Positions 19,990 to 29,719 are shown, counted from the stretch's first letter. The stretch is DNA of 64,000 nt from Pseudothauera rhizosphaerae (GCF_004801305.1 NZ_SSOD01000018.1:38295-102294); one strand, 5' to 3'. Translations and numbers: made by a program. The notes: a model not told the origin generated them from the sequence alone.

Positions 19990-21620
19990 TCGCCATCGGT
20001 CTGAATCCACAGCCGGCCGTCAGCGTCGAAACCGATGCCGTCCGGGCTGTTGAACATGTTGTCCGCGCTCACGTTGGCGCTGCCGGCGTAGGGCGTGCCG
20101 CCATGCACCGCGGGGTTGCCGGCGAGCACGAAGAGATCCCACTCGAAGCCGGCCACGGTGTGGTCACCGCCGGCCGGCCGCCAGCGCACGATCTGGCCGT
20201 ACTTGTTGGCTGCGCGCGGGTTGGGGCCGCTCACGGGCTGGCCGTCCGAGCCGCGCTTGCTGTTGTTGGTGAGCGTGCAATAGACGCTGCGCCCGTCCGG
20301 GTGGATGGCGACCCATTCGGGGCGGTCCATGGTGGTGGCGCCGACGCGGGTGGCGGCCTCGCGGGCGAAGACCAGCACCTCGGCCTGGTCGGCGAAGCCG
20401 TTGGCGGCGGTGAGGCCGTTCTTGCCATGGGTGAGTTCGATCCACTCGCCGCGGCCCTTCAGTTCCCCGGGCTCGGCCCCAAAGCGGGCCACGTACAGGG
20501 TGCCCTCGGCCAGCAACTCCCGGTTGGCGGCCGGGTTGGCGGGGTCGTAGCGCCCTTTCGAGACGAAGCGGTAGATGTGCTCGCCACGCTCGTCGTCGCC
20601 CAGATACACCACCACGTGGCCGTCTGCGGCCACGATCAGCTCCGCATTCTCGTGCTTGAAGCGGCCCAGGGCGGTGCGCTTCCTGGGCGTGGAGGCGGGG
20701 TCCAGGGGGTCGATCTCCACCACCCAGCCGTGGCGGTGCGGTTCGTTGGGGTGGCGGGCGAGGTCGAAGCGCTCGTCGTGGCCGAACCAGCGGTAGTCGC
20801 TCTTGGCAGCCAGGCCGTAGCGCTTCTGGCGGCGGTCGGGGCTGAATTGCGCATCCGCGCTGCCGAAATAGCCGTGGAAGTTCTCCTCGCAGGTCAGATA
20901 GGTGCCCCAGGGCGTGCGGCCGTTGGCGCAGTTGTTGAAGGTGCCCAGCACCTTGCGGCCGGAGGCGTCGGCCGCGGTCTTCAGCAGCGCGTGGCCGGCG
21001 GCCGGGCCGGTGACTTCCATGGGCGTGTAGGCGGTGATGCGGCGGTTGTAGCGCGAACCGGCCACGGGCTGCCAGTCGCCCTGCCTGTTGCGGGCGATCT
21101 CGAACACCGACACGCCGTGGGCGGCCTGGGCCTTCTTCACGTCGTCGGCGCTGAGTTCCGCCTCGCCCTGGTGGGCGTAGAGGTATTCGTAGTTGGTGTA
21201 TTCGTTGTTCACCGCCAGCACCGCGCGGTCCTCGGCCAGCGGAAAGAGGCTCATGCCGTCGGTGTTGTCGCCGAACTGGGCGGCCTGGGCCGCGGCATCC
21301 TGCGTGCCGGAAGGATTGAAGGCCGGCGCGCCGGGCAGCAGCGGGTCGCCCCAGGAGATCAGCGGGCGGGCCACGTAGCCCGCCGGCACGGCGAAGCCGT
21401 CCGCCGTGCTGGCCGCCACCGCCTCGAAGCCCAGCAGCGGGCTGCGGGTAGCCGCGGCCACGGCGCGCGCCACCGGCGTCGTGGCGAAGTACAGGCCCAG
21501 CGCGGCGGCGCTGGTCTGCAGGAAGGTGCGGCGGCTGAGCGCCGGCTCGATGAGGCGATCGAAATCGCAGTGTTCGAGTTCGGGGTGGTTTTCCTGCTCG
21601 GTGTTCTTGCGCGGGTTCAT
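19716..21620 (-). CDS. phoX: PhoX-family alkaline phosphatase (TAT-exported)
   Basis: This is a secreted Ca/Fe-dependent phosphatase that releases phosphate from organic esters. A twin-arginine signal lies at residues 28-50 (LSRRTFLQTSAAALGLYF). PhoX motifs follow: FNNCANGRTPWGTYLTCEEN, KHENAELIVAADGHVVVYLGDDERGE, TNNSKRG and SPDGIGFDADGRLWIQTDG. The protein has 634 residues from the ATG at 21620. It faces a divergent secreted dioxygenase gene. No Pho box was identified in the 172-base gap. Confidence 0.93.
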   Translation of the reverse strand: MNPRKNTEQENHPELEHCDFDRLIEPALSRRTFLQTSAAALGLYFATTPVARAVAAATRSPLLGFEAVAASTADGFAVPAGYVARPLISWGDPLLPGAPAFNPSGTQDAAAQAAQFGDNTDGMSLFPLAEDRAVLAVNNEYTNYEYLYAHQGEAELSADDVKKAQAAHGVSVFEIARNRQGDWQPVAGSRYNRRITAYTPMEVTGPAAGHALLKTAADASGRKVLGTFNNCANGRTPWGTYLTCEENFHGYFGSADAQFSPDRRQKRYGLAAKSDYRWFGHDERFDLARHPNEPHRHGWVVEIDPLDPASTPRKRTALGRFKHENAELIVAADGHVVVYLGDDERGEHIYRFVSKGRYDPANPAANRELLAEGTLYVARFGAEPGELKGRGEWIELTHGKNGLTAANGFADQAEVLVFAREAATRVGATTMDRPEWVAIHPDGRSVYCTLTNNSKRGSDGQPVSGPNPRAANKYGQIVRWRPAGGDHTVAGFEWDLFVLAGNPAVHGGTPYAGSANVSADNMFNSPDGIGFDADGRLWIQTDGDYSNAGDFAGMGNNQMLCADPASGEIRRFATGPVACELTGMAFTPDRRTLFVGVQHPGEDLKPSHFPGGGSAKPRSTIMAIRRIDGGVVGT

Positions 21621-21792
21621 GGTCTGGTCCTGTCGCTCTGGGTTGCCGGGTGAGCGCACTTGATAGCAGACCTGCATGACAGCTTCGCTAAACCGCCCCG
21701 CCGAACGGTGGCGGCCGCCGGCGGTCGAATTGGACAGCCGGCCGGCAAGCGTGCGCCGGCGTCCGTTTCCTTGCCCCTGCGGAGGTGTTCCC

Positions 21793-22443
21793 ATGTCCGG
21801 ACCCCAGCTTCCCGCCCGGCCCCGCGGCCATGACCAAACCCGCCGCCGGCTGCTCGGCGGCCTGGCCGTGAGCGCGCTGGCCGCCGCCATTTCGCGCGCC
21901 CATGCGGGCGGCGCCCTGTGCGGGCCGACCGCATCGACCACGGCCGGGCCGTTCTACGTGCGCAACGCGCCGCGGCTGACCCGTATCAACCGGCACGGCG
22001 TGCCGGGCACGCCGATGCGCGTTTCAGGCACGGTATCCAGTGGCGACGGCGCACCGCTCGCCGGCGCCCAGGTCGAGTTGTGGCATTGCGACGCCGCCGG
22101 GCACTACCACCCCGCCGGCAGCGGCGACGTGGCCGATTATGCGGACGACGAGATCGACCTGCGCGGCATCGCGGTCACCGACGCGCGCGGCGAATTCCGC
22201 TTCGACAGCATCGTGCCCGCCCAGTACGGCACGCGGCGGCGCCACCTGCACTGGCGCATCACCGCGCCCGGCCACCGGGCGCTCGTCACCCAGTCGTACT
22301 GGGTCGAGGAGCGCGGCACCGCCATCGCGCGGCGCGACTGGGTGGACCGCGACACGGAGGATTGCCGCTGGCTCGCCTTCACCCAGGCTGCGGACGGCGC
22401 CGCCGAAGGGCGTTTCGACGTGGTGCTGCAGGCGCAGACCTAG
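21793..22443 (+). CDS. TAT-exported intradiol ring-cleavage dioxygenase
   Basis: This is a predicted non-heme Fe(III) dioxygenase of the protocatechuate/catechol type, 216 residues. The N-terminus carries a twin-arginine-type signal (QTRRRLLGGLAVSALAAAI), so it is exported. The 2-Tyr/2-His ligand set is visible at Tyr105 (AAGHYHPAG), Tyr145 and His151/His153 (VPAQYGTRRRHLH). The aromatic substrate is unknown; extracytoplasmic members of this family are poorly characterised. The ATG at 21793 follows GGAGGTGTTCCC. It converges with the MFS fusion gene (4-base overlap). Confidence 0.85.
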   Translation: MSGPQLPARPRGHDQTRRRLLGGLAVSALAAAISRAHAGGALCGPTASTTAGPFYVRNAPRLTRINRHGVPGTPMRVSGTVSSGDGAPLAGAQVELWHCDAAGHYHPAGSGDVADYADDEIDLRGIAVTDARGEFRFDSIVPAQYGTRRRHLHWRITAPGHRALVTQSYWVEERGTAIARRDWVDRDTEDCRWLAFTQAADGAAEGRFDVVLQAQT

Positions 22444-24908
22444 CGCGCCGCGGCCTCCGCCGGCTGCAGTTCCTCCGCCGTGCCGGGCGTGCGCGCGATC
22501 AGCAGGAACAGCAGCGTCGCCGCCAGGTACAGCGTGCCGGTGATGGCGAGCCCGGAGGCGGCGCCCACCGACGCGAACAGCGCGCCGATCAGCAGCGGGC
22601 CGATCATCTGCCCGAGCTTGTCGGCCGCGCGCTGCACGCCCATGGCCTTGCCCATGCCCATTTCCTTGACCGCGTCCAGGTTGAGGGCGAAGGCCGACTG
22701 GGCCGCACCGGCGAAGGCGCTGCCCAGCCCCAGCGCGAACACCGACAGGGTGATCGCGAACAGGCTCTTGTCGAAGAAGAGATAGATCATGCCCAGGGAA
22801 CCGATCAGCCCGCCGAGCACGATGAAGGTCTTCTTGTTGTGCGTGTCGTCCACGAAGCGGCCGAGCATCGGGCCGAGATAGATCACCGACAGGCCGTAGA
22901 TCATCATGATGCGTCCGATGGTGGACTGGCTCACGCCCTGGTCGGCGAGGAAGAGCGGCAGCGTGAAGTACAGCAGGCCGACCTGGGCCACGGAGAACGG
23001 CACCACGCTGCCGAGCTGCAGCCAGGTGAAATTGCGGTCGCGCAGCAGGCGCCACACGCTCGCCAGGTCGAGGTTGCGCGACGGTTCCGCCGCCACGCCC
23101 GGCAACTCCGCCGGCTTGCCGAAATAGGGCCACATGAAGGACAGCACGAACACCGCCGGCAGCACGCTCAACGCGGCCCCCAGGCCGAACACCGCCACGT
23201 AGCCGAGCTGCTGGGCGAGCATGGCGCCCACCGCGCTGCCGCAGATGTGGCCGGCGAAGATCCCCGCCACCAGATGCGCCAGCCCGCGCGCGCGGGTCTG
23301 GGGCGTGGCCCACAGGAAGATGAAGCCCTGGATGCCCATCCACGCCAGCCCGTAGCCGGCGCCCACCACCGCGCGCGCTCCGACGAAGGACCACGGGCCA
23401 TTGGCCAGCGTGGACAGCAGGGCGCCGACCACGGTGACCACGACCCCGGCGAGGAAGGGCAGATGCCAGCCGCGCCGGTCGGTCAGCGCGCCGGCGAACA
23501 GCGCGGTGACCAGGGCGCACAGCATCTCCGCCGACAGCGGCAGCGCCAGCACGACATGCTCGGACAGGCCGGCGATGGGCACGTAGAGCTCGCGCATGCG
23601 CAGCGGGATGAAGGACAGCGGCAGCGCCCACGCGAACAGCAGCAGGAAGGCGCTCGGCCGGCCCAGCACGTGGCGGCCGTAGTCGACCGGCGCCGCGCCC
23701 TCGACGGCCTGCTGCCCGCGTGCGCGCTGCTGGCGCAGCAGCACCGCGAGCAGCACGAAGAGTTCCACCACGAACAGCGCCGAAATCAGCACCAGCGTGC
23801 CCGAATCGAGCAGGCGCTGGCGCGCGCCGGCGGCGATGGCACCCTCTTCCAAGTGCAGGCGCAGGCTGCCGACGCGCAGCGGGCCGCCCGCGGCCGGAAC
23901 GTCCAGCCCGGCGACGGTGTCGAGCCGGTCGCCTTCCGGCAGCGGCACGGCATCGCGCTCCACGCTGCCGTCGCGGTGCACCCGCGCCAGCACGCGCCCG
24001 TCAGCCGCGCGCACCTCGATGAAGCCGATCTCGGCGGCCTCGCCCATGATGCGCCCGAACGGCGCCTCGATGCCGACCAGGCGTTCGATCTGCACGCCCT
24101 TGGCGAACAGGCGTTCCAGGTCGCGCTCCAGGCGGGAGAGCGCGATGCGCGCGGTGTCCTGCACCGCATCCACGTACTGGGTGCGGAAGGTGGCGATGCT
24201 CTCCCACGAATACACCCCCTGCGCCAGCACCATCACCGCGATGGGCAGCGCGTACAGGCGCCAGCCCGACATGCCGGCCTCGCCGCGCATGGGGTTGATC
24301 AGCAGCAGGCCGCCGAGCAGCAGCACCGAACCGCCCAGCGCCACCATCGCCAGCAGGGCCAGATTGCTTTCCACGTGCGGTTCCAGGGCGCCGGTGATGG
24401 TCGCTCCGTCCACCACCATGACCAGCGCGCCGGCCACGGCATCGTCGCGGCCCTTGATGGGGAAACTCAGGTAATGCCGCCCGCCGACTTCGTGGGCGAG
24501 CATGCCGGGCGCGGCCAGGGTACGCTTCACTGCCGCGGCCAGATCACCCGTGCGCAGGGCGTCGCCGTGACTGCCGATGACGTGGCCGGCAGCGTCGGTG
24601 AGCGCCACCGTGGACACCGCCGGGAGGTCGCGGGCGATCTCGGCCAGGGTTTCGTTGAGGCCGTAGAACTGGGCGATGGGCTTGCCGAAGCGGATCGCAC
24701 CCTGGATGCGCTGCGCCCAGTCGTGGCCGACCACGCGCACCGCGGCCGAGGTGGATTCGAACTGGACCTTGCGCATGGCGCCGAGGGTCAGGCCGCCGTT
24801 GAGCACCAGCACCACGGTCAGCACCGCGAAGAAGGCCAGGAACAGGCGCAGCAGCCCGCGCGAGCGGGGCGCCGGCGCGGCGGGCAACACGGATGGGACA
24901 GCAGTCAA
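22440..24908 (-). CDS. Fusion of an extracytoplasmic sensor module to an MFS transporter
   Basis: This is an 822-residue protein with an unusual layout. Residues 18-42 are a membrane helix. About 45-200 is an extracytoplasmic, Cache/PAS-like segment (TDAAGHVIGSHGDALR, GRHYLSFPIKGRDDAVAG). Two helices (about 205-255) precede a second soluble segment (about 258-385: FIEVRAADGRVLARVHRDGS). The rest (about 425-815) is a 12-helix major facilitator domain (DRRGWHLPFLAGV, GLAWMGIQGFIFLW, GRFVDDTHNKKTF). It is last in an operon with a solute-binding protein and a SpoIIE phosphatase, which suggests ligand sensing linked to transport. Substrate unknown. Confidence 0.85.
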   Translation of the reverse strand: MTAVPSVLPAAPAPRSRGLLRLFLAFFAVLTVVLVLNGGLTLGAMRKVQFESTSAAVRVVGHDWAQRIQGAIRFGKPIAQFYGLNETLAEIARDLPAVSTVALTDAAGHVIGSHGDALRTGDLAAAVKRTLAAPGMLAHEVGGRHYLSFPIKGRDDAVAGALVMVVDGATITGALEPHVESNLALLAMVALGGSVLLLGGLLLINPMRGEAGMSGWRLYALPIAVMVLAQGVYSWESIATFRTQYVDAVQDTARIALSRLERDLERLFAKGVQIERLVGIEAPFGRIMGEAAEIGFIEVRAADGRVLARVHRDGSVERDAVPLPEGDRLDTVAGLDVPAAGGPLRVGSLRLHLEEGAIAAGARQRLLDSGTLVLISALFVVELFVLLAVLLRQQRARGQQAVEGAAPVDYGRHVLGRPSAFLLLFAWALPLSFIPLRMRELYVPIAGLSEHVVLALPLSAEMLCALVTALFAGALTDRRGWHLPFLAGVVVTVVGALLSTLANGPWSFVGARAVVGAGYGLAWMGIQGFIFLWATPQTRARGLAHLVAGIFAGHICGSAVGAMLAQQLGYVAVFGLGAALSVLPAVFVLSFMWPYFGKPAELPGVAAEPSRNLDLASVWRLLRDRNFTWLQLGSVVPFSVAQVGLLYFTLPLFLADQGVSQSTIGRIMMIYGLSVIYLGPMLGRFVDDTHNKKTFIVLGGLIGSLGMIYLFFDKSLFAITLSVFALGLGSAFAGAAQSAFALNLDAVKEMGMGKAMGVQRAADKLGQMIGPLLIGALFASVGAASGLAITGTLYLAATLLFLLIARTPGTAEELQPAEAAAR

Positions 24909-24941
24909 GTTTGCAACTCCGAGGGCGGTGGCGGACCGGTT

Positions 24942-26120
24942 TTACTGTTCGATGGCCTGGTAGATCTCGTCGCAGGCGAGCAGGATGTCCACCGGCGGGT
25001 TGTAGCCGATCCGCTCCGCCACCTTCAGGTTGAGCGCGATCTTGGCCGGCGCCAGCCATTCCTGGGTCAGCGCCCGCGGCCGAGCGCCGTTGAAGATGCG
25101 GGCGATGGTCTCGGCATGGAAGTGGCCGACGTAGACGTAGTTGCCCTGCGCCACGCTCATCAGCACGCCGCGTTTGACCTCGGTTTCGCCGAGCATGGAG
25201 AAGGACGGCAGTTCGGCGGCGATCAGCGGCGCGGTGGCCTGCGGCAGGGAATTGGCGTTGAGCCCGCGGTGCACCGTCAGATAGACCGCATCGGCCTTGG
25301 CCGCGATCTCCTCGTAGCAGGCCACGACACGGCGCTCGGATTCCTCCTGGGGCACATCGTTGAAGGGGGCGAAGCAGCGCACGACCTCGAAGCCGCGCGC
25401 CGCGGCGGTGCGCTCGATGGCTTCCACCGCGGCGAAGGTGCGGCCCTCGGGCGAATCCTCGTACACCACGCCCAGCTTGCCGAAGCCGATGATGTCGTGG
25501 AACAGCTCGATCTGGCGCGCATAACGGTCGGGTTCGACCTTGGCGTGCAGGTGGTCGAAGCCCGAATCCTTGGCGCTCTTGACGATGCCCGCGCCGACCG
25601 GGTCGCTGGTGGAAGCGACGATGACGGGCACCGCGTGCCCGTCGTTGGCGAGGTCCTGCCCGGCCCAGGTGCCCATGGCGATCACCAGGTCGATGTCGCC
25701 CTTGCCCCGCCCATCGCCCGTCAGGCGGCGGATCAGGCGCTCACGCACCTGCGGGCGCAGGTCGCGGTCGAAATTGCCGGCGGCGTACCAGGCGTCGGGC
25801 ACGAACTCCACGTAGTCGCTGCGCGCGTTCTTCGCCAGCCAGGCCCAGAAGCCGCCCGGCTCGGGGTTGTTATCGGACGGCAGTTCCAGCGGCTCCATCC
25901 AGCCCAGCGCGACCAGCCCGCGCAGCGTGGCCTTGAGGATGATTTCGTAGTCGGGGTACTGGCCCCCTTCGTAGTAGCCGATGCGCCACTTGCCTCCGGC
26001 CTTGTGCCGGGGCGCGGTGGAGGTCAGGTCCGCGTCCGTGCCCTGCGCCGCGGCGGCCGGGGCGATCAACAGCGTGCAGCAGGCCAGCAACAGCCCCAAC
26101 AGTTTCTTCATGCTCTTCAT
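24942..26120 (-). CDS. ABC-type periplasmic solute-binding protein (COG2984-like)
   Basis: This is a 392-residue periplasmic binding protein with a signal peptide cut near APAAAAQG. The body resembles uncharacterised TrpX/LivK-like ABC substrate-binding proteins (WRIGYYEGGQYPDYEIILKA, VIVASTSDPVGAGIVKSAKD, KLGVVYEDSPEGRTFAAVEA). No permease or ATPase gene accompanies it. Its start overlaps the stop of the SpoIIE phosphatase gene (ATGA), and the sensor-MFS fusion follows 33 bases later. It may feed a ligand signal to its neighbours instead of serving an ABC importer. Ligand unknown. Confidence 0.8.
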   Translation of the reverse strand: MKSMKKLLGLLLACCTLLIAPAAAAQGTDADLTSTAPRHKAGGKWRIGYYEGGQYPDYEIILKATLRGLVALGWMEPLELPSDNNPEPGGFWAWLAKNARSDYVEFVPDAWYAAGNFDRDLRPQVRERLIRRLTGDGRGKGDIDLVIAMGTWAGQDLANDGHAVPVIVASTSDPVGAGIVKSAKDSGFDHLHAKVEPDRYARQIELFHDIIGFGKLGVVYEDSPEGRTFAAVEAIERTAAARGFEVVRCFAPFNDVPQEESERRVVACYEEIAAKADAVYLTVHRGLNANSLPQATAPLIAAELPSFSMLGETEVKRGVLMSVAQGNYVYVGHFHAETIARIFNGARPRALTQEWLAPAKIALNLKVAERIGYNPPVDILLACDEIYQAIEQ

Positions 26121-28144
26121 GCTTCCTCAGTGTTTTGCTGCGCTCCACGATACCCCACCGCGAGCACCGTGATGTCGTCGGACTGCTCCGCGGCGCCGGC
26201 GTGGAGATGGACGTCCTCGGTGATGCGTGCGACCACGGCCCTGGCGGATTCCCCGGTGGCGCCTTCCATGAGCCGGAACAGGCGCTCGTTGCCGTACAGG
26301 CTTCCGGCCGTGTCCATCGCCTCGGTGACGCCGTCGGTGTAAAGCAGCAGGCAGTCGCCCGGCTCCAGCGTGGTCTCCAGCAGCTCGAAACTCGCTCCTT
26401 CGACCACCCCGGCCGCCGGACCGCTGCGCCCCGGCAGCCACTCTACCCCGCTCGCCCGGCGCAATACCAGCGGCGGATTGTGACCGGCATTGGCGTACAG
26501 CGTGCGGCCGTTGCGCACGTCCATGACCCCCACCACGAGGGTCACGAAGATGCAGTTCGGGTTGTCGCGGGAGAGGTCGTCATTGACCTTGTCCAGCATG
26601 CGCGCGGGGTCGGATTCGCGCTCCGAGGCGGCGCGGATCAGGGTCCGGGTGATGGCCATGAACAGCGCCGCGGGCACGCCCTTGCCGGACACGTCGCCGA
26701 TGGTGAAGCACAGGTGGTTCTTGCTCAGGAAGTAGAAGTCGTACAGATCGCCGCCCACCTCCTTCGCCGACACCAGCGACGAATAGAGGTCCACCTCCGG
26801 CCGGTCCGGGAAGGGGGGGAACATCTTGGGCAGCAGGTCCATCTGGATGTCGCGCGCGATGTTCAGCTCGCCTTCGATGCGTTCGCGCGCCGACACCGCC
26901 TGCATCAGCTTGTTCACGTTGGCGTGCAGGCTGTCCTCCATGAAGGCGAAGGCCTTCGCCAGGCGGCCGATCTCGTCGCGGCGCGCGGTGGGCAGCGCGG
27001 CGGCATCCGCGACGCGGGCGCCGGAGGTGAAATCGGTTTCCGGCAGCCGCCGCGCATAGTCGGACAGGCGGTTCAGCGGCAGGGTGATGCGGTGGGCCAG
27101 GAACAAGGCGATCAGCAGGCCCGCGACCAGCGCGGCGAGAAAGATGCCCGCCTGCCCCGCCACCAGGCGGCGCGCCGGTTCGCGCATGGCGTCGCGCGAG
27201 GCGAGCGAGGCGATGTACCAGTCGAAGGGCTTGATGTAGGTCGCCCGCCCCTCCAGTTCCTCGCCGCCGGCACCGGCGAGCGTCAGCGTCTGCTCGCCGG
27301 GCGTGTGCGCCAGCGTCATCAGCCCGCGCCGGGCCCCGTCGGTGACGGCCGCGGCATGGCCGTCGTCGCCCGGCGCGACCACCATCCGGCCGCCGCCGTC
27401 GAAGATGAACACGCCGCCGCGGCCGCTGCTGCGAATCTGCGGCAGGGTTTCGGCCAGTTCGGTGCGCAGTTGGTCGAGCTGGCGCTCCACCTCGCGCTCG
27501 ACCCGGCCCACGTCGCCCACCAGACCCAGCACCCAGCCCCAGCGCGGGTAGGCGACGAAATGGCCGAATTTGGGCTCGGCGACGCCGCCGCTATCCACCC
27601 ACGTGAAGGACAGGAAGCTCTCGCCGAAACGTGCGCTCTCGTCGCGCGCAGCCTGCGCCAGCGGCCGCCCCTTCAGGTCGAACACGGCCTGGAGGGGAAG
27701 ATCGCGCTGATCCGGGTCGGGCGACACCAGCACACGCCCCTGCTCGTCGAATACGAGCAGGAAATCGCCCTCCACCGGCTGCGTCGTCGCCAGCCAGCGC
27801 AGCGCCATCTCGCGCGCGGTTTCTTCCTTGATCGCGCCGCGCTCGGCGAGCCCGGCGAAGTGGCCGAGGGTGGAACGCAGCACCGACTGGAACTCGCGGA
27901 ACTGCTGCTTGCGCGCCTCGACGGTGGCCACCTTGTCCTTGAGCAGGCTGCGGTAGCGCCCGCGAATGTTGTCTTCCACGAGCTTCAGGACGTTGCCGGC
28001 GGAACGTTCCTCGGCGGCGATGCTCTCCCGTTCGAGAGCACTCTGCGAGGAGCTCATCACCACCCCGGCCACCGCCGCCACGACCAGGGTCACGGCAAAG
28101 AAGATGCGGGTCTTGATCGAATACAGCAGCGGTATGTTGTCCAT
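26117..28144 (-). CDS. SpoIIE/RsbU-type PP2C phosphatase with periplasmic sensor and HAMP (BtrU-like)
   Basis: This membrane-bound Ser/Thr phosphatase (675 residues) has a helix at about 12-32, a double-Cache-type sensor to about 325, a second helix (330-352), HAMP (about 353-420) and a PP2C/SpoIIE domain. The metal-binding and core motifs are present: SAKEVGGDLYDFYFL, TIGDVSGKGVPAALFMA, NAGHNPPLVLR, LLYTDGVTEAMD and QSDDITVLAV. Such enzymes dephosphorylate STAS-domain anti-sigma antagonists. A STAS protein, an RsbW-type kinase and an ECF sigma factor lie 5-8 kb away in the T3SS island, as in the Bordetella BtrU system. Targeting of that STAS protein is inferred. Confidence 0.9.
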   Translation of the reverse strand: MDNIPLLYSIKTRIFFAVTLVVAAVAGVVMSSSQSALERESIAAEERSAGNVLKLVEDNIRGRYRSLLKDKVATVEARKQQFREFQSVLRSTLGHFAGLAERGAIKEETAREMALRWLATTQPVEGDFLLVFDEQGRVLVSPDPDQRDLPLQAVFDLKGRPLAQAARDESARFGESFLSFTWVDSGGVAEPKFGHFVAYPRWGWVLGLVGDVGRVEREVERQLDQLRTELAETLPQIRSSGRGGVFIFDGGGRMVVAPGDDGHAAAVTDGARRGLMTLAHTPGEQTLTLAGAGGEELEGRATYIKPFDWYIASLASRDAMREPARRLVAGQAGIFLAALVAGLLIALFLAHRITLPLNRLSDYARRLPETDFTSGARVADAAALPTARRDEIGRLAKAFAFMEDSLHANVNKLMQAVSARERIEGELNIARDIQMDLLPKMFPPFPDRPEVDLYSSLVSAKEVGGDLYDFYFLSKNHLCFTIGDVSGKGVPAALFMAITRTLIRAASERESDPARMLDKVNDDLSRDNPNCIFVTLVVGVMDVRNGRTLYANAGHNPPLVLRRASGVEWLPGRSGPAAGVVEGASFELLETTLEPGDCLLLYTDGVTEAMDTAGSLYGNERLFRLMEGATGESARAVVARITEDVHLHAGAAEQSDDITVLAVGYRGAQQNTEEA

Positions 28145-28156
28145 GGTGACGGGGGC

Positions 28157-29719
28157 TCAGACGCGCTGCACGGCCTCCGCCGCCGCGGGGAAAAACAGGG
28201 CTTCACGCATCTCGATCAGGCGTCCGATCCGCTGCGCCGGACTGCCCGCGAGCCGCTCGTAGGCAGAGAGGGCACGATCCGCGCCGTTGCAGCCGCTGCG
28301 CAGCACGTGCAGCGGATAAGCCAGCATCCATTGTTCATCCGCTTCCAGTCCGTCGGCAGCGATCGCCACCACTTCCTCGCACAAACGGCGCACCGGCCAC
28401 TCCCCCGCCCGTCCGGCGAGCCCGTCGCGCACGGCGGCCTCGCGCAGTTCGGCCAGCGCCGCCCACGGCTGGCGCGCCAGCCAGGGACGCAGTGCGGCCG
28501 CATTGCGCAGCAACCCGGCCTGCAACGCGCTGGGGGCGATGGTGATCGATCGCGCCACTTCCTCGCCCGCCAGATCGACAATTTCGCGGTCGGCGAAATT
28601 GGCCCCCGGAGAGCGCCCTTCGATATAACAAAAGTCTAGTGTCGAGGCAAGCAGCTCTTCCATGCCATGGGGGCGCTCCCAGGCCTCGAAGAAGGCTTCC
28701 AGCGACGGTTCGCGGACAAAGCCGAAGCGAATCCGGGCGTCGAGAAAATGGGCGAACTGCTGGAAGGCGAGATGCCCCACCGACGGCTCCACGCTCACGC
28801 TGCCGCCGTGCCCCAGGTGGGTGGCCGGCCACGAGCGGCCGCGCAGGAACTCCAGCAGCGAGGGATGTCCCGCCACCCACGCGGTATCGCGCAGCCCCTT
28901 GTAGTCGCTGTCCATGCGGCAGGGCACCAGTTGCATGCGGGTACCCTCGCCGAACATCCATTCGAAATAGTCGCGCAGATCGGTGAAAGGCCGCGCCGGC
29001 ACGCGGTGCAGGCGGTCGTCGGCGGCAAAGCGCGCCTGGCGGAACATGCGCGGCCAGATGGTCAGGCGCGACTCGCGCAGGCCGGTGACGCGGCCGTTCT
29101 CGAACGGGCTATTGCCGAACAGCGCGATGAAGGCGGGACTCGCCGCCAGTACCGCGTTGAGGGCGAACACCGCGTCACCGATGCCGACGCCGGTGGTCGG
29201 TCCGTTCTGCGCCTTGGCGTCGATGCCGGCCTTGTGGTCCCAGCCGCGGTGCTCGATCCAGTAGTCGTAGATCGGCTTGGGCGCACGGATGCGCCGGTAC
29301 CCCTCGTCGTCGATGGCGAGCGCGGGATGCTGGGAGAAGTTCAGCACCGCCGCGCCTTCGGCCGCCAGCGCCTCGCGCACCTCGGCGAGTTCGGCGCACG
29401 TCCAGGCATGGAGCTGGTGCAGCCCGTCGCGGCGCCCGTCCAGCCCCACCGGGCCGATCGCGCTTTCGATGTTGTTGTAGCCGTTGTCGAGCGAGGTGCA
29501 GCCGCGTGCGCTGCTGACCGCCAGATCGCGCCCGTCGTAGGCGACGTCGAGCACCGCGGCCATGCCGCGCGCGCGCTTGAGTGCCCGCAGGTTGGCGAAG
29601 AACGGCCCCACGCAATGGGATGCGCCCGACGCCCGATCGGCGATCACCATTTCCAGTTCCACCCCGAGCGAAGTCAATGCCACCATGTCGATGTCGTTTC
29701 CCAGATTCGCCGCCGTCAC
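28157..29719 (-). CDS. GCS2-family glutamate-cysteine (carboxylate-amine) ligase
   Basis: This is a 520-residue ATP-grasp-like ligase of the GCS2/YbdK type, predicted to join glutamate to cysteine or another amine. Family features include LGVELEMVIAD near the N-terminus, HAWTCAELAEVREAL, LNFSQHPA, AVLAASPAFIALFGNSPFENG, and RMDSDYKGLRDTAWVAGHPS. The frame opens with GTG at 29719; an ATG at 29686 just before the conserved ELE segment is an alternative. It is first in an operon with the SpoIIE phosphatase (13-base gap). Its link to T3SS control is unclear. Confidence 0.78.
   Translation of the reverse strand: MTAANLGNDIDMVALTSLGVELEMVIADRASGASHCVGPFFANLRALKRARGMAAVLDVAYDGRDLAVSSARGCTSLDNGYNNIESAIGPVGLDGRRDGLHQLHAWTCAELAEVREALAAEGAAVLNFSQHPALAIDDEGYRRIRAPKPIYDYWIEHRGWDHKAGIDAKAQNGPTTGVGIGDAVFALNAVLAASPAFIALFGNSPFENGRVTGLRESRLTIWPRMFRQARFAADDRLHRVPARPFTDLRDYFEWMFGEGTRMQLVPCRMDSDYKGLRDTAWVAGHPSLLEFLRGRSWPATHLGHGGSVSVEPSVGHLAFQQFAHFLDARIRFGFVREPSLEAFFEAWERPHGMEELLASTLDFCYIEGRSPGANFADREIVDLAGEEVARSITIAPSALQAGLLRNAAALRPWLARQPWAALAELREAAVRDGLAGRAGEWPVRRLCEEVVAIAADGLEADEQWMLAYPLHVLRSGCNGADRALSAYERLAGSPAQRIGRLIEMREALFFPAAAEAVQRV

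Noticed and set aside
21918..26342. Very long open frame on the plus strand (over 1400 codons).
   Set aside because: It is antisense to the sensor-MFS and solute-binding genes, rich in His, Arg and Gln, and without any domain or ribosome binding site; a by-product of high GC.
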